A stretch of 54,549 nucleotides of DNA from Thermohalobacter berrensis. Its GTDB lineage: Bacteria; Bacillota; Clostridia; Tissierellales; Thermohalobacteraceae. Location of the stretch: assembly GCF_003609645.1 (NCBI RefSeq), contig NZ_MCIB01000014.1, positions 1 through 54,549 on the forward strand, read 5' to 3'. Shown here in pieces: positions 23,187 to 32,980 of the stretch. Numbering within the stretch: the stretch's first letter is position 1; each line of letters starts with the position of its first letter. Made by a program: the position numbers and the translations under genes. The notes under the pieces are model-generated. The model did not search any database. It had not been told where the DNA came from and worked only from the letters and a program-made list of their open reading frames with translations.

Positions 23187-24161
23187 TCATTTTAGTATTT
23201 CTTTGATTATTTTGTAAAAATTTATATATTTTATTTTATCTAAATCATTCTTACTATAACCTCTACTTTCTAATATGCTTAAAAGTTCACCTACTTTAGT
23301 AATATTTTCAATTCCTTTAGCTCCAACCCCTCCTCCTTTAGTAAATGAACTTACAGTATCTTCCTCTAAGTATTCAAAAAAGTCGAAACCAAATCCTACA
23401 TGATCTATTCCCATTACTTCTACCATATGGTCAATATGATTAGCTAAATATTCTATATTCTGTTTATCTTCATTAGTATGGACAAATTCTCTAAATGCGT
23501 TTATACCTACTACTCCGTCTTTTTCGGCTATAGCCTTTAATTGTTTATCTGTAAGATTCCTAGGGACATTACACAATGCTTTACAATTAGAATGTGAAGC
23601 TATTATTGGCTTTGTTGTAACCTCACATATATCCCAAAATGTTTTTTCATTTCCATGGGATACATCTACAAGCATTCCTAGTTTTTCAAGTCTTTTTACT
23701 GCATTAACCCCATATTTAGTAAGTCCCCTATTAGGATTTCCACTTACCCCTGTTGCCAGTTCATTTTCTTCATTCCATGTAAGTGACGCATGTCTTAAGC
23801 CTAGTAAATATAATGTATCTATCAAATCTACATCTTTTCCAATTCCACTTAATCCTTCTATTCCTATTATTACTCCTAATTTTTCTTCATCTTCTGCCCT
23901 TTTTAAATCACTATATTCCCTTACTACCTTTAATATATCTTGGTTATTTACTATTTCTACAGCCATATTCTTTATTATTTCTAATGTCCTTTTTCTAGGC
24001 TCTTTGTCATGAGGAGGATCTACCCATATTACAAATATTCCTCCTTTTATATTTCCTTTTTTAAATTTATTTATATGATATTTCTTTATTATGTTGTTTT
24101 GTCCTTTCTGTCTTTTTATAGCAACATCTGTCCATATATCTGCATGGGCATCAAATATCAT
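23187..24161 (-). CDS. M19 membrane-dipeptidase family protein, copy 2
   Basis: A 324-residue paralogue of the gene at 19721. The same zinc and catalytic residues are kept (D-A-H-A-D-I-W, I-E-G-L-S-G, V-S-H-G-N, S-H-S-N-C, F-G-F-D-F). It differs from copy 1 mainly in the first ~100 and last ~50 codons, including a short insert rich in Ser/Gly near residue 275. It is encoded 30 bases downstream of a DUF819 transporter, so transporter and peptidase are likely one operon for uptake and cleavage of a dipeptide-like substrate. Confidence 0.92.
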   Translation of the reverse strand: MIFDAHADIWTDVAIKRQKGQNNIIKKYHINKFKKGNIKGGIFVIWVDPPHDKEPRKRTLEIIKNMAVEIVNNQDILKVVREYSDLKRAEDEEKLGVIIGIEGLSGIGKDVDLIDTLYLLGLRHASLTWNEENELATGVSGNPNRGLTKYGVNAVKRLEKLGMLVDVSHGNEKTFWDICEVTTKPIIASHSNCKALCNVPRNLTDKQLKAIAEKDGVVGINAFREFVHTNEDKQNIEYLANHIDHMVEVMGIDHVGFGFDFFEYLEEDTVSSFTKGGGVGAKGIENITKVGELLSILESRGYSKNDLDKIKYINFYKIIKEILK

Positions 24162-24191
24162 AGCCTTCCACCTCTACTTTCAATATGCAGT

Positions 24192-25409
24192 TTATAATAC
24201 TTGAAGAATATTTCCCATGAAAATACCAAAATAATTTCCTATAACATAACCTAATGTTCCTACTAAAAGTATTGGAATAACAAGTTTAGTCCACCCTTTT
24301 GCTATAGCCATTGCTGCAGCTGTAGTTGGCCCTCCAATATTAGCATTAGATGCTAATAACATTTCTTCTAAATCAAAATTAAATAGTTTACCAAAAGTTA
24401 GAGTTACTAACATATTGCATAATACCATTATTGTACAAAATACTAAAAGTAAAGGAGATTTTGAAATGATTAATGGTATTGATGCAGGGACTCCTATTAC
24501 AACAAAGAATATGTATATTAAAAATGTTCCTAACTCTTGGGCACCCCTTATATTACCAAAAAATTGTGGAAAATAAGTAGCTAGTAACATCGTTAAAGTA
24601 GTCATAATTAAATATTTGTTTCCCAACATTCCATTTAGTAAATCAGTTATAAAATTACCAGTAGGAATAATACTGCCTAAAAAACTAGCTATTTCACCTG
24701 AAACGGCAACAATTGTAAAAGCTGATCCAGCAGCAAAGGCAATATCTTTTAAAGATATTTCTTTTCTTCCCCAATATGAAGCTGCTAAAGTTTTACCTTT
24801 ATCATTTTTTCCTTTTCTTTCAACTTCATCTATATGTGGATGTTTATATAATTTTCTAAATAATCCTATTGAAGGTATAGCAATTAAAACAAAAAAGTAC
24901 AATGCCATAAGAAGGTTATCAGCTACAACTGCTGCTGAAACTAATTCACCAGGAGCATTAAAAGCATCAGCTGTAGCAACAAAATTAACCCCTCCTCCAA
25001 TGTACGAACCGGCCATCATTGCTGCTACTTTATACAACGAACTAACAAAATTTTTTAGAAGGAAAAAACCAATAAAAGCACCTAACATTGTACCTACGGA
25101 ACTTATCAGATATATTATTAAAATACGTCCACTTTCACGCCATATTTTTCTTACATTAGCTTTATAAAGAAGAAGTGGTATAGCTAAAGGAACTACATAA
25201 CTCCAAACTTGATCATATGCTGGTGCACTAGTTGGAATAACTTTTAGATTAGCTAAAACCATAGCTCCTATTAAAGCAATTATAGCCCCAGTTATTTTAG
25301 AAGCCCAATTATAATTTTGCTCAAGCCAAATACTAATAGCAGCCCATCCTGTTAATATAGCCCATAATACCCAAGTATTATCAGGACTTATTAGTGTACC
25401 ACTAGACAT
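24192..25409 (-). CDS. DUF819 (YjcL-type) membrane transporter
   Basis: A 405-residue protein with about ten to eleven membrane segments of the DUF819 family (e.g. R-I-W-R-E-S-G-R, G-S-Y-I-G-G-G-V-N-F-V-A and N-A-N-I-G-G-P-T-T-A-A-A-M). Members are secondary transporters; some are linked to dipeptide or amino-acid compounds, and the substrate here is not known. First gene of the operon with M19 copy 2, and divergent from an XRE-cupin regulator 200 bases away that likely controls it. Confidence 0.88.
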   Translation of the reverse strand: MSSGTLISPDNTWVLWAILTGWAAISIWLEQNYNWASKITGAIIALIGAMVLANLKVIPTSAPAYDQVWSYVVPLAIPLLLYKANVRKIWRESGRILIIYLISSVGTMLGAFIGFFLLKNFVSSLYKVAAMMAGSYIGGGVNFVATADAFNAPGELVSAAVVADNLLMALYFFVLIAIPSIGLFRKLYKHPHIDEVERKGKNDKGKTLAASYWGRKEISLKDIAFAAGSAFTIVAVSGEIASFLGSIIPTGNFITDLLNGMLGNKYLIMTTLTMLLATYFPQFFGNIRGAQELGTFLIYIFFVVIGVPASIPLIISKSPLLLVFCTIMVLCNMLVTLTFGKLFNFDLEEMLLASNANIGGPTTAAAMAIAKGWTKLVIPILLVGTLGYVIGNYFGIFMGNILQVL

Positions 25410-25486
25410 AACAATTCCCCCTTTTAAATTTCTAATAATTCTGAATTTTATTTATATATTAAATTATAATAAATTTTTTCTAATTT

Positions 25487-25520
25487 TTCAATATATTTAA
25501 TTTTATTTCATTATATTGAA
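25487..25520. promoter_or_regulatory. Candidate operator in DUF819 / regulator intergenic region
   Basis: TTCAATATA (25487-25495) and TATATTGAA (25512-25520) are exact inverted repeats with a 16-base spacer, in the 200-bp divergent region. The region is very AT-rich, so a chance match is possible; as an operator for the XRE-cupin regulator it is a guess. Confidence 0.35.
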
Positions 25521-25623
25521 TTATAATAGTATAATACTTATTCAACTATTATTTTTTATGTGGTAAAATGAACTAAAAGGTTAAAAATATTTTTTATATT
25601 TTGTAATATTGGGAGTGATTAAA

Positions 25624-26175
25624 ATGGAAATAAATATAGGTTCAAAAATTAGAAGCCTTCGTAAATCAATGAATATGAGTATTTCTGATTTGTCAAAAAA
25701 AAGTGGCATAAGCACAGGTTTAATTAGTCAAATAGAAAGAAATATGGTAGTTCCTTCAATAGAATCTTTGTGGAAAATATCCAAAGGTCTTAATGTCTCT
25801 ATAGGATACTTTTTTAATGAAAAAAATAAAGTACCTATTAATCCAATTGTACGAAAGGATCAAAGGAAAAAAATTATTACTGCAAACTCAAATGCAATAT
25901 ATGAATTACTTGTACCAGATTTAAATAGAAAAATTGAATTTCTTTATATAACTATTGAACCCGGAGATTCTACTACTAAAGAATTGATACAACATGAAGG
26001 TGAGGAATGTGGAATTGTGATCAAAGGCAAATTATTAATTAAGACGGAGCTAAAAGATTATATCCTTGAAGAAGGCGATAGTATTTACTTAGACAGCTCA
26101 ACACCTCATAGATATATTAATATAGGTGACAAACCCTGTATCTCTATATGGGCAATGACTCCCCCTAGTTTCTAG
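25624..26175 (+). CDS. XRE-family regulator with C-terminal cupin
   Basis: A 183-residue regulator. Residues ~6-60 are an XRE helix-turn-helix (I-R-S-L-R-K-S-M-N-M-S-I-S-D-L-S-K-K-S-G-I then L-I-S-Q-I-E-R); residues ~110-180 are a small cupin barrel with H-E-G-E-E-C and S-T-P-H-R-Y, the ligand-sensing part. Such regulators usually control adjacent catabolic or transport genes; here the divergent DUF819/M19 operon is the obvious target. A TTG at 25609 is in frame, but the GGGAG at 25611-25615 serves the ATG at 25624, which is chosen. Confidence 0.9.
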   Translation: MEINIGSKIRSLRKSMNMSISDLSKKSGISTGLISQIERNMVVPSIESLWKISKGLNVSIGYFFNEKNKVPINPIVRKDQRKKIITANSNAIYELLVPDLNRKIEFLYITIEPGDSTTKELIQHEGEECGIVIKGKLLIKTELKDYILEEGDSIYLDSSTPHRYINIGDKPCISIWAMTPPSF

Positions 26176-26483
26176 TTAGTTTATTTAGTATTTGTCCCGT
26201 TTTAAATATATTTTTCCTAGTTTTATACTAAAAAAATTTTAACTTCTCTGGTTTTTATATAAAACCTATATATAAATTTATATATAGTAACATATAAAAA
26301 CCTCTTAATTTTTAATATATCAAAAATTAAGAGGTTTAAGTTTTCTATAAAATCATTCTTAATTTAAAGTTAAATCTCCATATATTATCAATTACTAGTA
26401 AAATAACTAGATATGTTAAGTTCTTTCACTCTTTTTAATTCACCTTAATAAACTATTTTTAATGTTTATTAATAGTTCTTTTA
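26176..26483. other. Convergent intergenic region
   Basis: AT-rich region between convergent genes. It holds one strong hairpin at 26298-26337; I see no gene or other signal in the rest. Confidence 0.5.
26298..26337. terminator. Bidirectional terminator
   Basis: AAACCTCTTAATTTTT and AAAAATTAAGAGGTTT form a perfect 16-bp stem with an 8-base loop between the regulator gene and the alcohol dehydrogenase gene. Confidence 0.85.
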
Positions 26484-27614
26484 TTATGGTTTTAATATTA
26501 CCTTAATACAATCATCCTTTTTCTCATCAAATATTTCATAGGCATGTTCTCCCTTATCTAAGGGTAAAACATGAGTTATTATATCTGTTGCATCAATTTT
26601 ATTTTCTTTTATTAAAGTTAGTATAGGGTCTACGTATGAATGTACAGGACATTGTCCCATTTTTAATTTAACATTTCTTGAGAAAAAGTCTCCTAGTGGA
26701 AACATGTTATATCTTGCCCCATATACACCAACTATTGATACAGTTCCACCCTTTCTTACAGCTTGAGTGGCGATCTCAATAGCAGATTTTGATCCTCCCT
26801 GAAGTTTTAACGCTGATTCTACCATTTCTAAAACTGTCATTTTCCCGTCCATACCAACACAATCAATTACTACATCCGCTCCACCACCAGTTATTTCTTT
26901 TATATATTCACCTACATTATCATATCTATCAAAATTAATTGTTTCTACTCCATTGTATTTTCGTGCATGCTCTAACCTATAATCAATATAATCTACTGCT
27001 ATAATTCTTCCTGCTCCCATATAAGCAGCCCACTTTTGTGCCAATAATCCAACTGGTCCACACCCTAATATTACTACTGTATCTCCTAATTTAACTTCAC
27101 CATTTTCAACTCCCCAATATGATGTTGGAAGTATGTCAGTTAAAAATAGTACCTCTTCATCCTTAAATTCCTCTGGTACAACTACAGGACCTACATTGGC
27201 ATAGGGTACTCTTAAATACTCTGCCTGTCCCCCATCATATCCACCAAATGTCTTACTATATCCAAATATTGCACCAGCTTCACCATTAGGATTTGAATTA
27301 TCACATTGACTCCATAACTCATGTTCACAATACCAGCAATGTCCACAGGATATGGGGAATGGTACTATAACTCTATCACCTTTTTTTACCTTTCTTACTT
27401 CTGGCCCAACTTCTTCAACAATCCCCATTGTTTCATGTCCTAAAATAAAACCTTTAGGCATATTAGGAACCATTCCATGTATCAAATGTAAATCTGAGCC
27501 ACATATTGCAGTTGATGTAACTCTAACGATTATATCATCAGGATTTATTATCTTTGGGTCATCTACTTCCTTTACCTTTACATCTTTTATCCCCTCATAA
27601 GCTATTGCTTTCAT
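26484..27614 (-). CDS. Zinc-dependent alcohol dehydrogenase (formaldehyde dehydrogenase-like MDR)
   Basis: A 376-residue medium-chain dehydrogenase. Catalytic zinc ligands are in I-C-G-S-D-L-H and G-H-E-T; structural zinc ligands in C-G-H-C-W-Y-C-E-H-E-L-W-S-Q-C; the NAD(P) motif is G-C-G-P-V-G. The ~30-residue insert around residue 255-285 (V-G-M-D-G-K.. K-L-Q-G-G-S) marks the glutathione-independent formaldehyde dehydrogenase-like branch. The substrate could be a short alcohol, aldehyde or polyol. Single gene with an AGGAGG site. Confidence 0.88.
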   Translation of the reverse strand: MKAIAYEGIKDVKVKEVDDPKIINPDDIIVRVTSTAICGSDLHLIHGMVPNMPKGFILGHETMGIVEEVGPEVRKVKKGDRVIVPFPISCGHCWYCEHELWSQCDNSNPNGEAGAIFGYSKTFGGYDGGQAEYLRVPYANVGPVVVPEEFKDEEVLFLTDILPTSYWGVENGEVKLGDTVVILGCGPVGLLAQKWAAYMGAGRIIAVDYIDYRLEHARKYNGVETINFDRYDNVGEYIKEITGGGADVVIDCVGMDGKMTVLEMVESALKLQGGSKSAIEIATQAVRKGGTVSIVGVYGARYNMFPLGDFFSRNVKLKMGQCPVHSYVDPILTLIKENKIDATDIITHVLPLDKGEHAYEIFDEKKDDCIKVILKP

Positions 27615-27684
27615 AAAATACCTCCTAAACCTAATAGTTTATATTTAGGTTTTCTCACAATGGTAGGAGATATTCCAAATTAAT

Positions 27685-27724
27685 AAAAAACCCTCTTGAT
27701 TTGATATGTATCGAATCAAGAGGG
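27685..27724 (-). terminator. Terminator of the chemoreceptor gene
   Basis: CCCTCTTGATT and AATCAAGAGGG form an 11-bp stem; TTTTTTATT follows on the minus strand. Confidence 0.93.
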
Positions 27725-27758
27725 TCAACCTATCTTATAATTGTACATAATCTAAAAG

Positions 27759-29402
27759 TTATATCTCTAAATCTATACCGAAAACACCTTTAACATTATC
27801 ATTTTGGTCATATATTGGGTGTGATATTGTTATACATGTACTATCAGTTTCTAGTGAAATATATGGCTTAGATATAAATAACTGTCCTTCCTTAGCCTTT
27901 TTAAACCAAGTTCTAAAGGAAACTTCTTCACCTTCATAATTTCCATTGTTTGTACAAACTACAACTCCTTTACTATCTGTAACAAAAGCAAACTGATAAG
28001 CTTTATTTCCTTCCACTATAGAACCAACAAGATTTTTCATATTTTCCTTTTCCATACTTATAACTTCATCTCTACTAGCCATATCTTTTAGAAGATTCTT
28101 CGCATCTTCTAGCTTTTGCTTATGTTTTTCATCTATATAGCCTTCTCCTGCAAAATCATCTATAAGTTTTACTTGATTATTTGCAGCATCATTTAAAAGC
28201 TCAGCTATATCTTTTATGTTGTCCATTACAGCATGATGATTTTCACTTGCAGCATTTACTTCTTCAATGTTAGATAATGTATTCTGTGCAACCTCTGATA
28301 ATCTATCTGTATCTTCAAATATTCCCTTTGCCTTTTCTACCTCTGTAGCAAGGAAACTCTTAACTTCATCAATTGATTTTTTAATAGTTACAGTTCCCTT
28401 TGATAATTCTGCAAACTGCTTAAATGCAGTTTTTACATTATTAATATTCTCTGTAGTCATTTCAACAACCTCTTCAACGTTCTTAGCCGTTGTAGAAGTC
28501 TGTTTTCTTATATCTTGTGCTAAATTTTTAATATCTTCAACTGATCTTTGAGATTCCTCTGCCAGCTTTCTTACCTCTTCTGCAACTACCGCAAAACCTT
28601 TACCTGCTTCTCCTGCTCTAGCCGCTTCAATAGCTGCATTTAATGCTAATAAATTAGTCTGTTCTGCAATATCTGTAACAAATAGTACGATATTTTCTAT
28701 TTCATCAAGCTTACTTTCAAGCATTCTCATATTCTCAGCAGAAGCTTTATTAGAAGAGGCTGTCTTTTCTATTTCTTCTACTAGTTTTCTAAGGGTTGAC
28801 TCCATCTTATCCGAAGTTTCTCCAATTTCTTCTACTAAATTATATACCTTTCCTACTTCCTCTTCAGTATTTGTTGCATAGTCTACAAGTTCTTTTACAG
28901 CTTGGGATATACTTTCTGAAGAACTAGCATTTTCTTCTGCTCCACTTGATAACTCTTCCATAGCCTTTACTATTTCTTCACTAGAATAACTTGCATCTTC
29001 TACACCATTTAAAAGTTTGCCTGCATAACTAGTATCTTTCTCTGCTCCCATTTCCAGTTCTTTTATTATTTTATATAGACTGTTTATTAAAAGCTCCATT
29101 AAGTCTCCAAAAATACTATTTTTAACAGTCTTTTTATCCTTCACTAGTGCTGCAGCATAATAAAAATTTCCAGATGATATGTCTTTAATGATTTGTGATA
29201 TATACTTTGAAGGTTTAAACAATTTGCTATTTATTATATAAACAATAACTAATCCAATAATAATGTTAATTGCATAAAAAACAACTGAAATATTTGTATT
29301 CTGAAAATTTTGAATATTAGATGTGAAATTAAAAATCATAAAAATTATATTAGGCAAAATCAAAAGTGTAGCAATTAAATAAAGAAGTTTTTTGTTTTTC
29401 AT
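27759..29402 (-). CDS. Methyl-accepting chemotaxis protein with C-terminal sensor-like domain
   Basis: About 547 residues. Two membrane segments lie close together (~8-25 and ~40-60) with only a very short outside loop. A HAMP-like linker and the signalling coiled coil follow, with the conserved hairpin tip [21 protein letters not shown] near 260. After the signalling domain, residues ~455-547 form a PDC/Cache-like module ([23 protein letters not shown]). The sensor thus lies in the cytosol at the C-terminus, which suggests sensing of an internal ligand. An ATG at 29417 is in frame, but GGAGGA fits the ATG at 29402. Confidence 0.88.
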   Translation of the reverse strand: MKNKKLLYLIATLLILPNIIFMIFNFTSNIQNFQNTNISVVFYAINIIIGLVIVYIINSKLFKPSKYISQIIKDISSGNFYYAAALVKDKKTVKNSIFGDLMELLINSLYKIIKELEMGAEKDTSYAGKLLNGVEDASYSSEEIVKAMEELSSGAEENASSSESISQAVKELVDYATNTEEEVGKVYNLVEEIGETSDKMESTLRKLVEEIEKTASSNKASAENMRMLESKLDEIENIVLFVTDIAEQTNLLALNAAIEAARAGEAGKGFAVVAEEVRKLAEESQRSVEDIKNLAQDIRKQTSTTAKNVEEVVEMTTENINNVKTAFKQFAELSKGTVTIKKSIDEVKSFLATEVEKAKGIFEDTDRLSEVAQNTLSNIEEVNAASENHHAVMDNIKDIAELLNDAANNQVKLIDDFAGEGYIDEKHKQKLEDAKNLLKDMASRDEVISMEKENMKNLVGSIVEGNKAYQFAFVTDSKGVVVCTNNGNYEGEEVSFRTWFKKAKEGQLFISKPYISLETDSTCITISHPIYDQNDNVKGVFGIDLEI

Positions 29403-29503
29403 ATTTTCTTCCTCCATTTTTATAAAATATAAATAAAGACAACTTTTTATCTAATAATTCAATAAATTTCCACAATTTCCTCCTTTATTACAAAAAAAAT
29501 TAA

Positions 29504-29530
29504 AAATAAGTCGGAAGTACCGACTTATTT
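29504..29530. terminator. Terminator of the small cupin gene
   Basis: AAATAAGTCGG and CCGACTTATTT with a 5-base loop, flanked by AT-rich tails on both sides; directly after the cupin stop. Confidence 0.88.
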
Positions 29531-29818
29531 TTATATATTATCTATATCAAAATTAAATGTATAAACCTTTCTTATTTTTTCTCTAACTTCCCATGTACAT
29601 TTTAATCCTTTTGGGAATGATACAAGCATGCCACCTGTAATATGTACAGTTTGTTCTCCAGTTTTTACAATAACATCACCTTCAAATACATATGCAGTTT
29701 CCTGTTCAGCATATTCCCAATCAAATGTATCTGGTTCACATTCCCATGTATCCCATGAATCAATTCCAAGCTTTTTAGCCTCTTCCAAGCTTAGTTTCCT
29801 AGTTTTAATTTTATCCAT
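29531..29818 (-). CDS. Small cupin-domain protein
   Basis: About 95 residues of a single cupin (DUF861/cupin_3-like) fold: W-E-C-E-P-D-T-F-D-W-E-Y, then A-Y-V-F-E-G-D-V-I-V, then G-M-L-V-S-F-P-K-G-L and C-T-W-E-V. Stand-alone members often bind a metal or small ligand; function unknown. An open frame reaches 29854, but AGGAGGG fits the ATG at 29818. It follows the ABC operon by ~30 bases without an intervening terminator and may be its last gene. Confidence 0.82.
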   Translation of the reverse strand: MDKIKTRKLSLEEAKKLGIDSWDTWECEPDTFDWEYAEQETAYVFEGDVIVKTGEQTVHITGGMLVSFPKGLKCTWEVREKIRKVYTFNFDIDNI

Positions 29819-29846
29819 ACTTATCCCTCCTGCTTTAACATTATAT

Positions 29847-30881
29847 TTAATCAATATTTCTTTTAGCTTTTTCTATTAAAACTGTAACAGTAAATAGTAA
29901 GATAATAATAAAATTTATATAAATAGTATCTATTGTTATATTACTAAATCCTTTTTGAAGATGTAAAGAAATACTGTTATATTTTAATTTCACTATGTTT
30001 ATATAGCTTGTTAATGAAAAAAAATTATCCGGTAATAAAGAGGGTGGTATTTTTAAATACGACATGATCTTAAATATGCCTAAGATTAATGCAATTACTA
30101 TTGTAGCTTCAGCTATAATCTTTGCTAAACATGTCTTTTTTATTAATAAATATTTATTCCAGTCAACAATTCTATTTGCTTTTTTATATTTATACCACAA
30201 ACTTAAAATTTTATCTAATATTCTTTTTATAAGTTTTCTTAAAAATTTAGCTAAAATAATAATCCCTAATATTATAAGCAGATTTAGATACCCATAAATT
30301 TTTTCTTTATATATGACTTTATCTATGATATTTATGCCAATTAGTTTAAGTTCATTTTCTATCTTTTGTATAGTTATATAAAATTCTTTTGAATTGGGAA
30401 TATTAAAAATTACTCTTTTTTTCTCCCAATTATTTGATAATAATTCATCATTAAATGGAATATATATGATATTACTATTTTTTTCTACCCCTATTATTTT
30501 AAACTCCTTACCTAAAATATTAATACTTCTTCCTAACGGAGTCTGAGTCTTAAAGTATTTTTGTACTACTTTATCACCTATAACTGCCTCTAACTCACTT
30601 ATATCAGATAAATATTGTCCATGTATTATTTCTATTTTTCTAATCTGTGTATCTAACCCAGAAGTCATAATTAATGTATGTCCATTATAAAACCTTTCAT
30701 AATTTATCGAGAAAGTATTTAATTTATATTTTTTCTTTAGTTTTTGACACTGATTTATTGTTAAATTTCCACTATAATTTATTTCCACAGCCATAGGATT
30801 GTATTTATCTTTTAAATATAAATGAGCACTAAATAATATTAAAATAATAAAAATTATTATTAGTTTCTTTTTTATTCCCAT
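29847..30881 (-). CDS. MacB/FtsX-like ABC permease, shortened
   Basis: A 344-residue protein. One N-terminal membrane segment (~6-23) is followed by an outside domain of the MacB core type (E-A-V-I-G-D-K-V-V-Q-K-Y.. P-L-G-R-S-I-N-I-L-G-K-E-F-K-I-I-G-V, ~95-135), then three more segments (~195, ~255 and ~320). This is the four-segment layout of MacB/FtsX permeases, but without the nucleotide-binding domain of MacB. Last membrane gene of the operon; overlaps the fusion-protein gene by 10 bases. It should work with the membrane-fusion protein, but no ATPase is encoded here. Confidence 0.75.
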   Translation of the reverse strand: MGIKKKLIIIFIILILFSAHLYLKDKYNPMAVEINYSGNLTINQCQKLKKKYKLNTFSINYERFYNGHTLIMTSGLDTQIRKIEIIHGQYLSDISELEAVIGDKVVQKYFKTQTPLGRSINILGKEFKIIGVEKNSNIIYIPFNDELLSNNWEKKRVIFNIPNSKEFYITIQKIENELKLIGINIIDKVIYKEKIYGYLNLLIILGIIILAKFLRKLIKRILDKILSLWYKYKKANRIVDWNKYLLIKKTCLAKIIAEATIVIALILGIFKIMSYLKIPPSLLPDNFFSLTSYINIVKLKYNSISLHLQKGFSNITIDTIYINFIIILLFTVTVLIEKAKRNID

Positions 30882-32164
30882 ATTCTAACCTTCACTCCAT
30901 CCCTTATCTTAAAAGACGGATTAATTACAATCTTTGGATTATCATACATATCTATTCCATCTATGCTAACAACATCGTCTCCCACATCTTTGATAGTTAT
31001 GTTTACTCTTTTTACAATATATTCTGTACCTAAAGCCCCTTTTTCCTCTAATACAATATAAACATGTCCTTTTTTTCCAGCTTCAAATTTATCATGAGGT
31101 ATTACAGCTATTTTAGGTACAGTTTTTTCTCCAACATATTTCTTTTCAATTATTCCCTTGATTTCTTTGTTGATTATTGGAAAGCTATTGTTATCATTTA
31201 AAAATTCACCTTCTATTTTAATCATTTTATTATTAATTACTTTACTTACTTCAGTTATATTAACTTGATCTGGCATTTTATCGTTTTGAGAGTTAATTTT
31301 TATCATATCAGCATCACTTATAAAATTATAGTATTTTTCAGGGATCTTTGTAACAAATTTTACAGAATTGAAGTTTTTAACTAATCCTAATTCTATAAGA
31401 ACAGTGTCTTGAGGCAGTATAACCTCAGTATCATTAGTATTTAAAACTATACCGTCTACATCAGAATAACATATTCCATCACTAGATATTTCGTAGTAAA
31501 AGTTTTTTGCATTTTTAGCTTCACTGATTTCTGTTTCTAAATTTTCGATATTCCCCAATGTTTCTTGTATTTCTAACTGATTTTCTTTTCTTTTTTCTTG
31601 CAACATTAATTTTTCTTTTTTTAGATTTATTTCTAATGATTTTAAATTTTGTTTTTTTACATGTAATTTGTTAGCTGTTATTGCTCCTGCTTTATATAAC
31701 TTCTCAAGTTTTTTTATTTCTTCTTTCATGTTTTTCATTTTTTCTTCTAATAACTGTACATTCATTTTATCTATATTATATGTAGTATTTTGCAGTCTTT
31801 CTAATTTAAATTTTTCTTTTTTTAGATCTATTTTTAATTCATCGATATCCTTATATGATGATTTAACCCCATAATTTTTATTAATTTTTAATAATGGATC
31901 ACCCTTTTCAACTTTCTCTCCTATTTTTACAAAATAATCTTCTACTATAACACTTCCAGCTAATCTTATTTTTACTTTTTCTTTAGGTACTATTTTCCCC
32001 TTTATGTTTAAAGTTCTTGAAAAAGTACTCTTTACAGGTGTTGTAACCTGAACTTTAGGTATAAATAGATTTACTACTGATTTTGAAAAAAAACCTAATA
32101 TAAACACAAGAGTAAAAAAAGTTATTATTGTATTTTTACTTATTTTAAGTACTTTACTTTCCAT
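30872..32164 (-). CDS. Membrane-fusion (HlyD/MacA-like) protein
   Basis: About 430 residues. An N-terminal membrane anchor (~12-30) is followed by a lipoyl-like half (G-K-I-V-P-K-E-K-V-K-I-R-L-A-G-S), a long coiled coil (~105-205) and the second half with barrel domains. This is the MacA/HlyD layout of adaptor proteins that link an exporter to the outside; in Gram-positives they often serve MacB-type peptide exporters. A GTG at 32167 is in frame; the ATG at 32164 overlaps the upstream stop as TGATG, typical coupling. Its MacB-like partner is next downstream. Confidence 0.82.
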   Translation of the reverse strand: MESKVLKISKNTIITFFTLVFILGFFSKSVVNLFIPKVQVTTPVKSTFSRTLNIKGKIVPKEKVKIRLAGSVIVEDYFVKIGEKVEKGDPLLKINKNYGVKSSYKDIDELKIDLKKEKFKLERLQNTTYNIDKMNVQLLEEKMKNMKEEIKKLEKLYKAGAITANKLHVKKQNLKSLEINLKKEKLMLQEKRKENQLEIQETLGNIENLETEISEAKNAKNFYYEISSDGICYSDVDGIVLNTNDTEVILPQDTVLIELGLVKNFNSVKFVTKIPEKYYNFISDADMIKINSQNDKMPDQVNITEVSKVINNKMIKIEGEFLNDNNSFPIINKEIKGIIEKKYVGEKTVPKIAVIPHDKFEAGKKGHVYIVLEEKGALGTEYIVKRVNITIKDVGDDVVSIDGIDMYDNPKIVINPSFKIRDGVKVRIWE

Positions 32165-32979
32165 CACTTTAGTCCTCCTATATTAAGACCTTCCATTAAA
32201 TATTTTTCACCTTTTATAAACAAGATTAAAGAAGGAATAATATATAGAACTGCTCCAGCATAAAATACTTTAAAATCATTATAATAAATATTTTCTAAAA
32301 AGACAGACAATGGAAGTTTTGAAGGACTATCTAGAAAGATTATAGCTTGTTCTACAAGATTCCAATTATCTATAAATGTAAGAATAATTAATGTAAATAT
32401 AGCTGGTCTTAAAATTGGCAAAACTATTTTAAATAAAATTTTTGTATAACTGGCTCCATCTAACATAGCTGTTTCTATAATCTCATTAGGTATGTTTCTT
32501 ATAAACTGCCTTAATAATATCACTCCAAAGGATGTAAATATTCCAGGTAATATTATCGCTGTATGAGTATCAAATATTTTTATATTTATTAATCTTTGTA
32601 TCTTATCAAATACTAAATAATTAGGCACTAAAGTTACTTGAAAAGGAAGTAATATTGCTAATATATAAAGTATAAATATAAGGTTTCGTGCAACAAAATC
32701 CATTTTTGCAAAAGCAAATGCTGCAAATATTCCTATAATTACTTGTCCAAATATTATTATAGATGTTAATTTAATAGAGTTGAGAAAATAATGGAAATAT
32801 TCTCCTTTAAATGTAATTATCGAATAATATTGCTGCAGATTAAATTCTTCTGGTATTATATGTATATTACCTGACATAATTTCTTCATATGACATAAATG
32901 AACTTGTAAATGTAAATATTATTGGATAAACATATAAAAGAGATATTATTAATAAGACCACAAGTAATAATTTCTTCAT
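32164..32979 (-). CDS. ABC sugar-type importer permease (MalG-like)
   Basis: About 271 residues with six membrane segments. The EAA-type loop E-T-A-M-L-D-G-A-S-Y-T-K-I-L-F-K-I-V-L-P near residue 185 is the site that contacts the ATPase in MalG-type carbohydrate importers. Open frame reaches GTG at 32991, but AGGTGG fits the ATG at 32979. Second of two permeases; the missing ATPase would have to be a shared MsmX-like protein encoded elsewhere. Confidence 0.88.
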   Translation of the reverse strand: MKKLLLVVLLIISLLYVYPIIFTFTSSFMSYEEIMSGNIHIIPEEFNLQQYYSIITFKGEYFHYFLNSIKLTSIIIFGQVIIGIFAAFAFAKMDFVARNLIFILYILAILLPFQVTLVPNYLVFDKIQRLINIKIFDTHTAIILPGIFTSFGVILLRQFIRNIPNEIIETAMLDGASYTKILFKIVLPILRPAIFTLIILTFIDNWNLVEQAIIFLDSPSKLPLSVFLENIYYNDFKVFYAGAVLYIIPSLILFIKGEKYLMEGLNIGGLK

Positions 32980-32980
32980 A

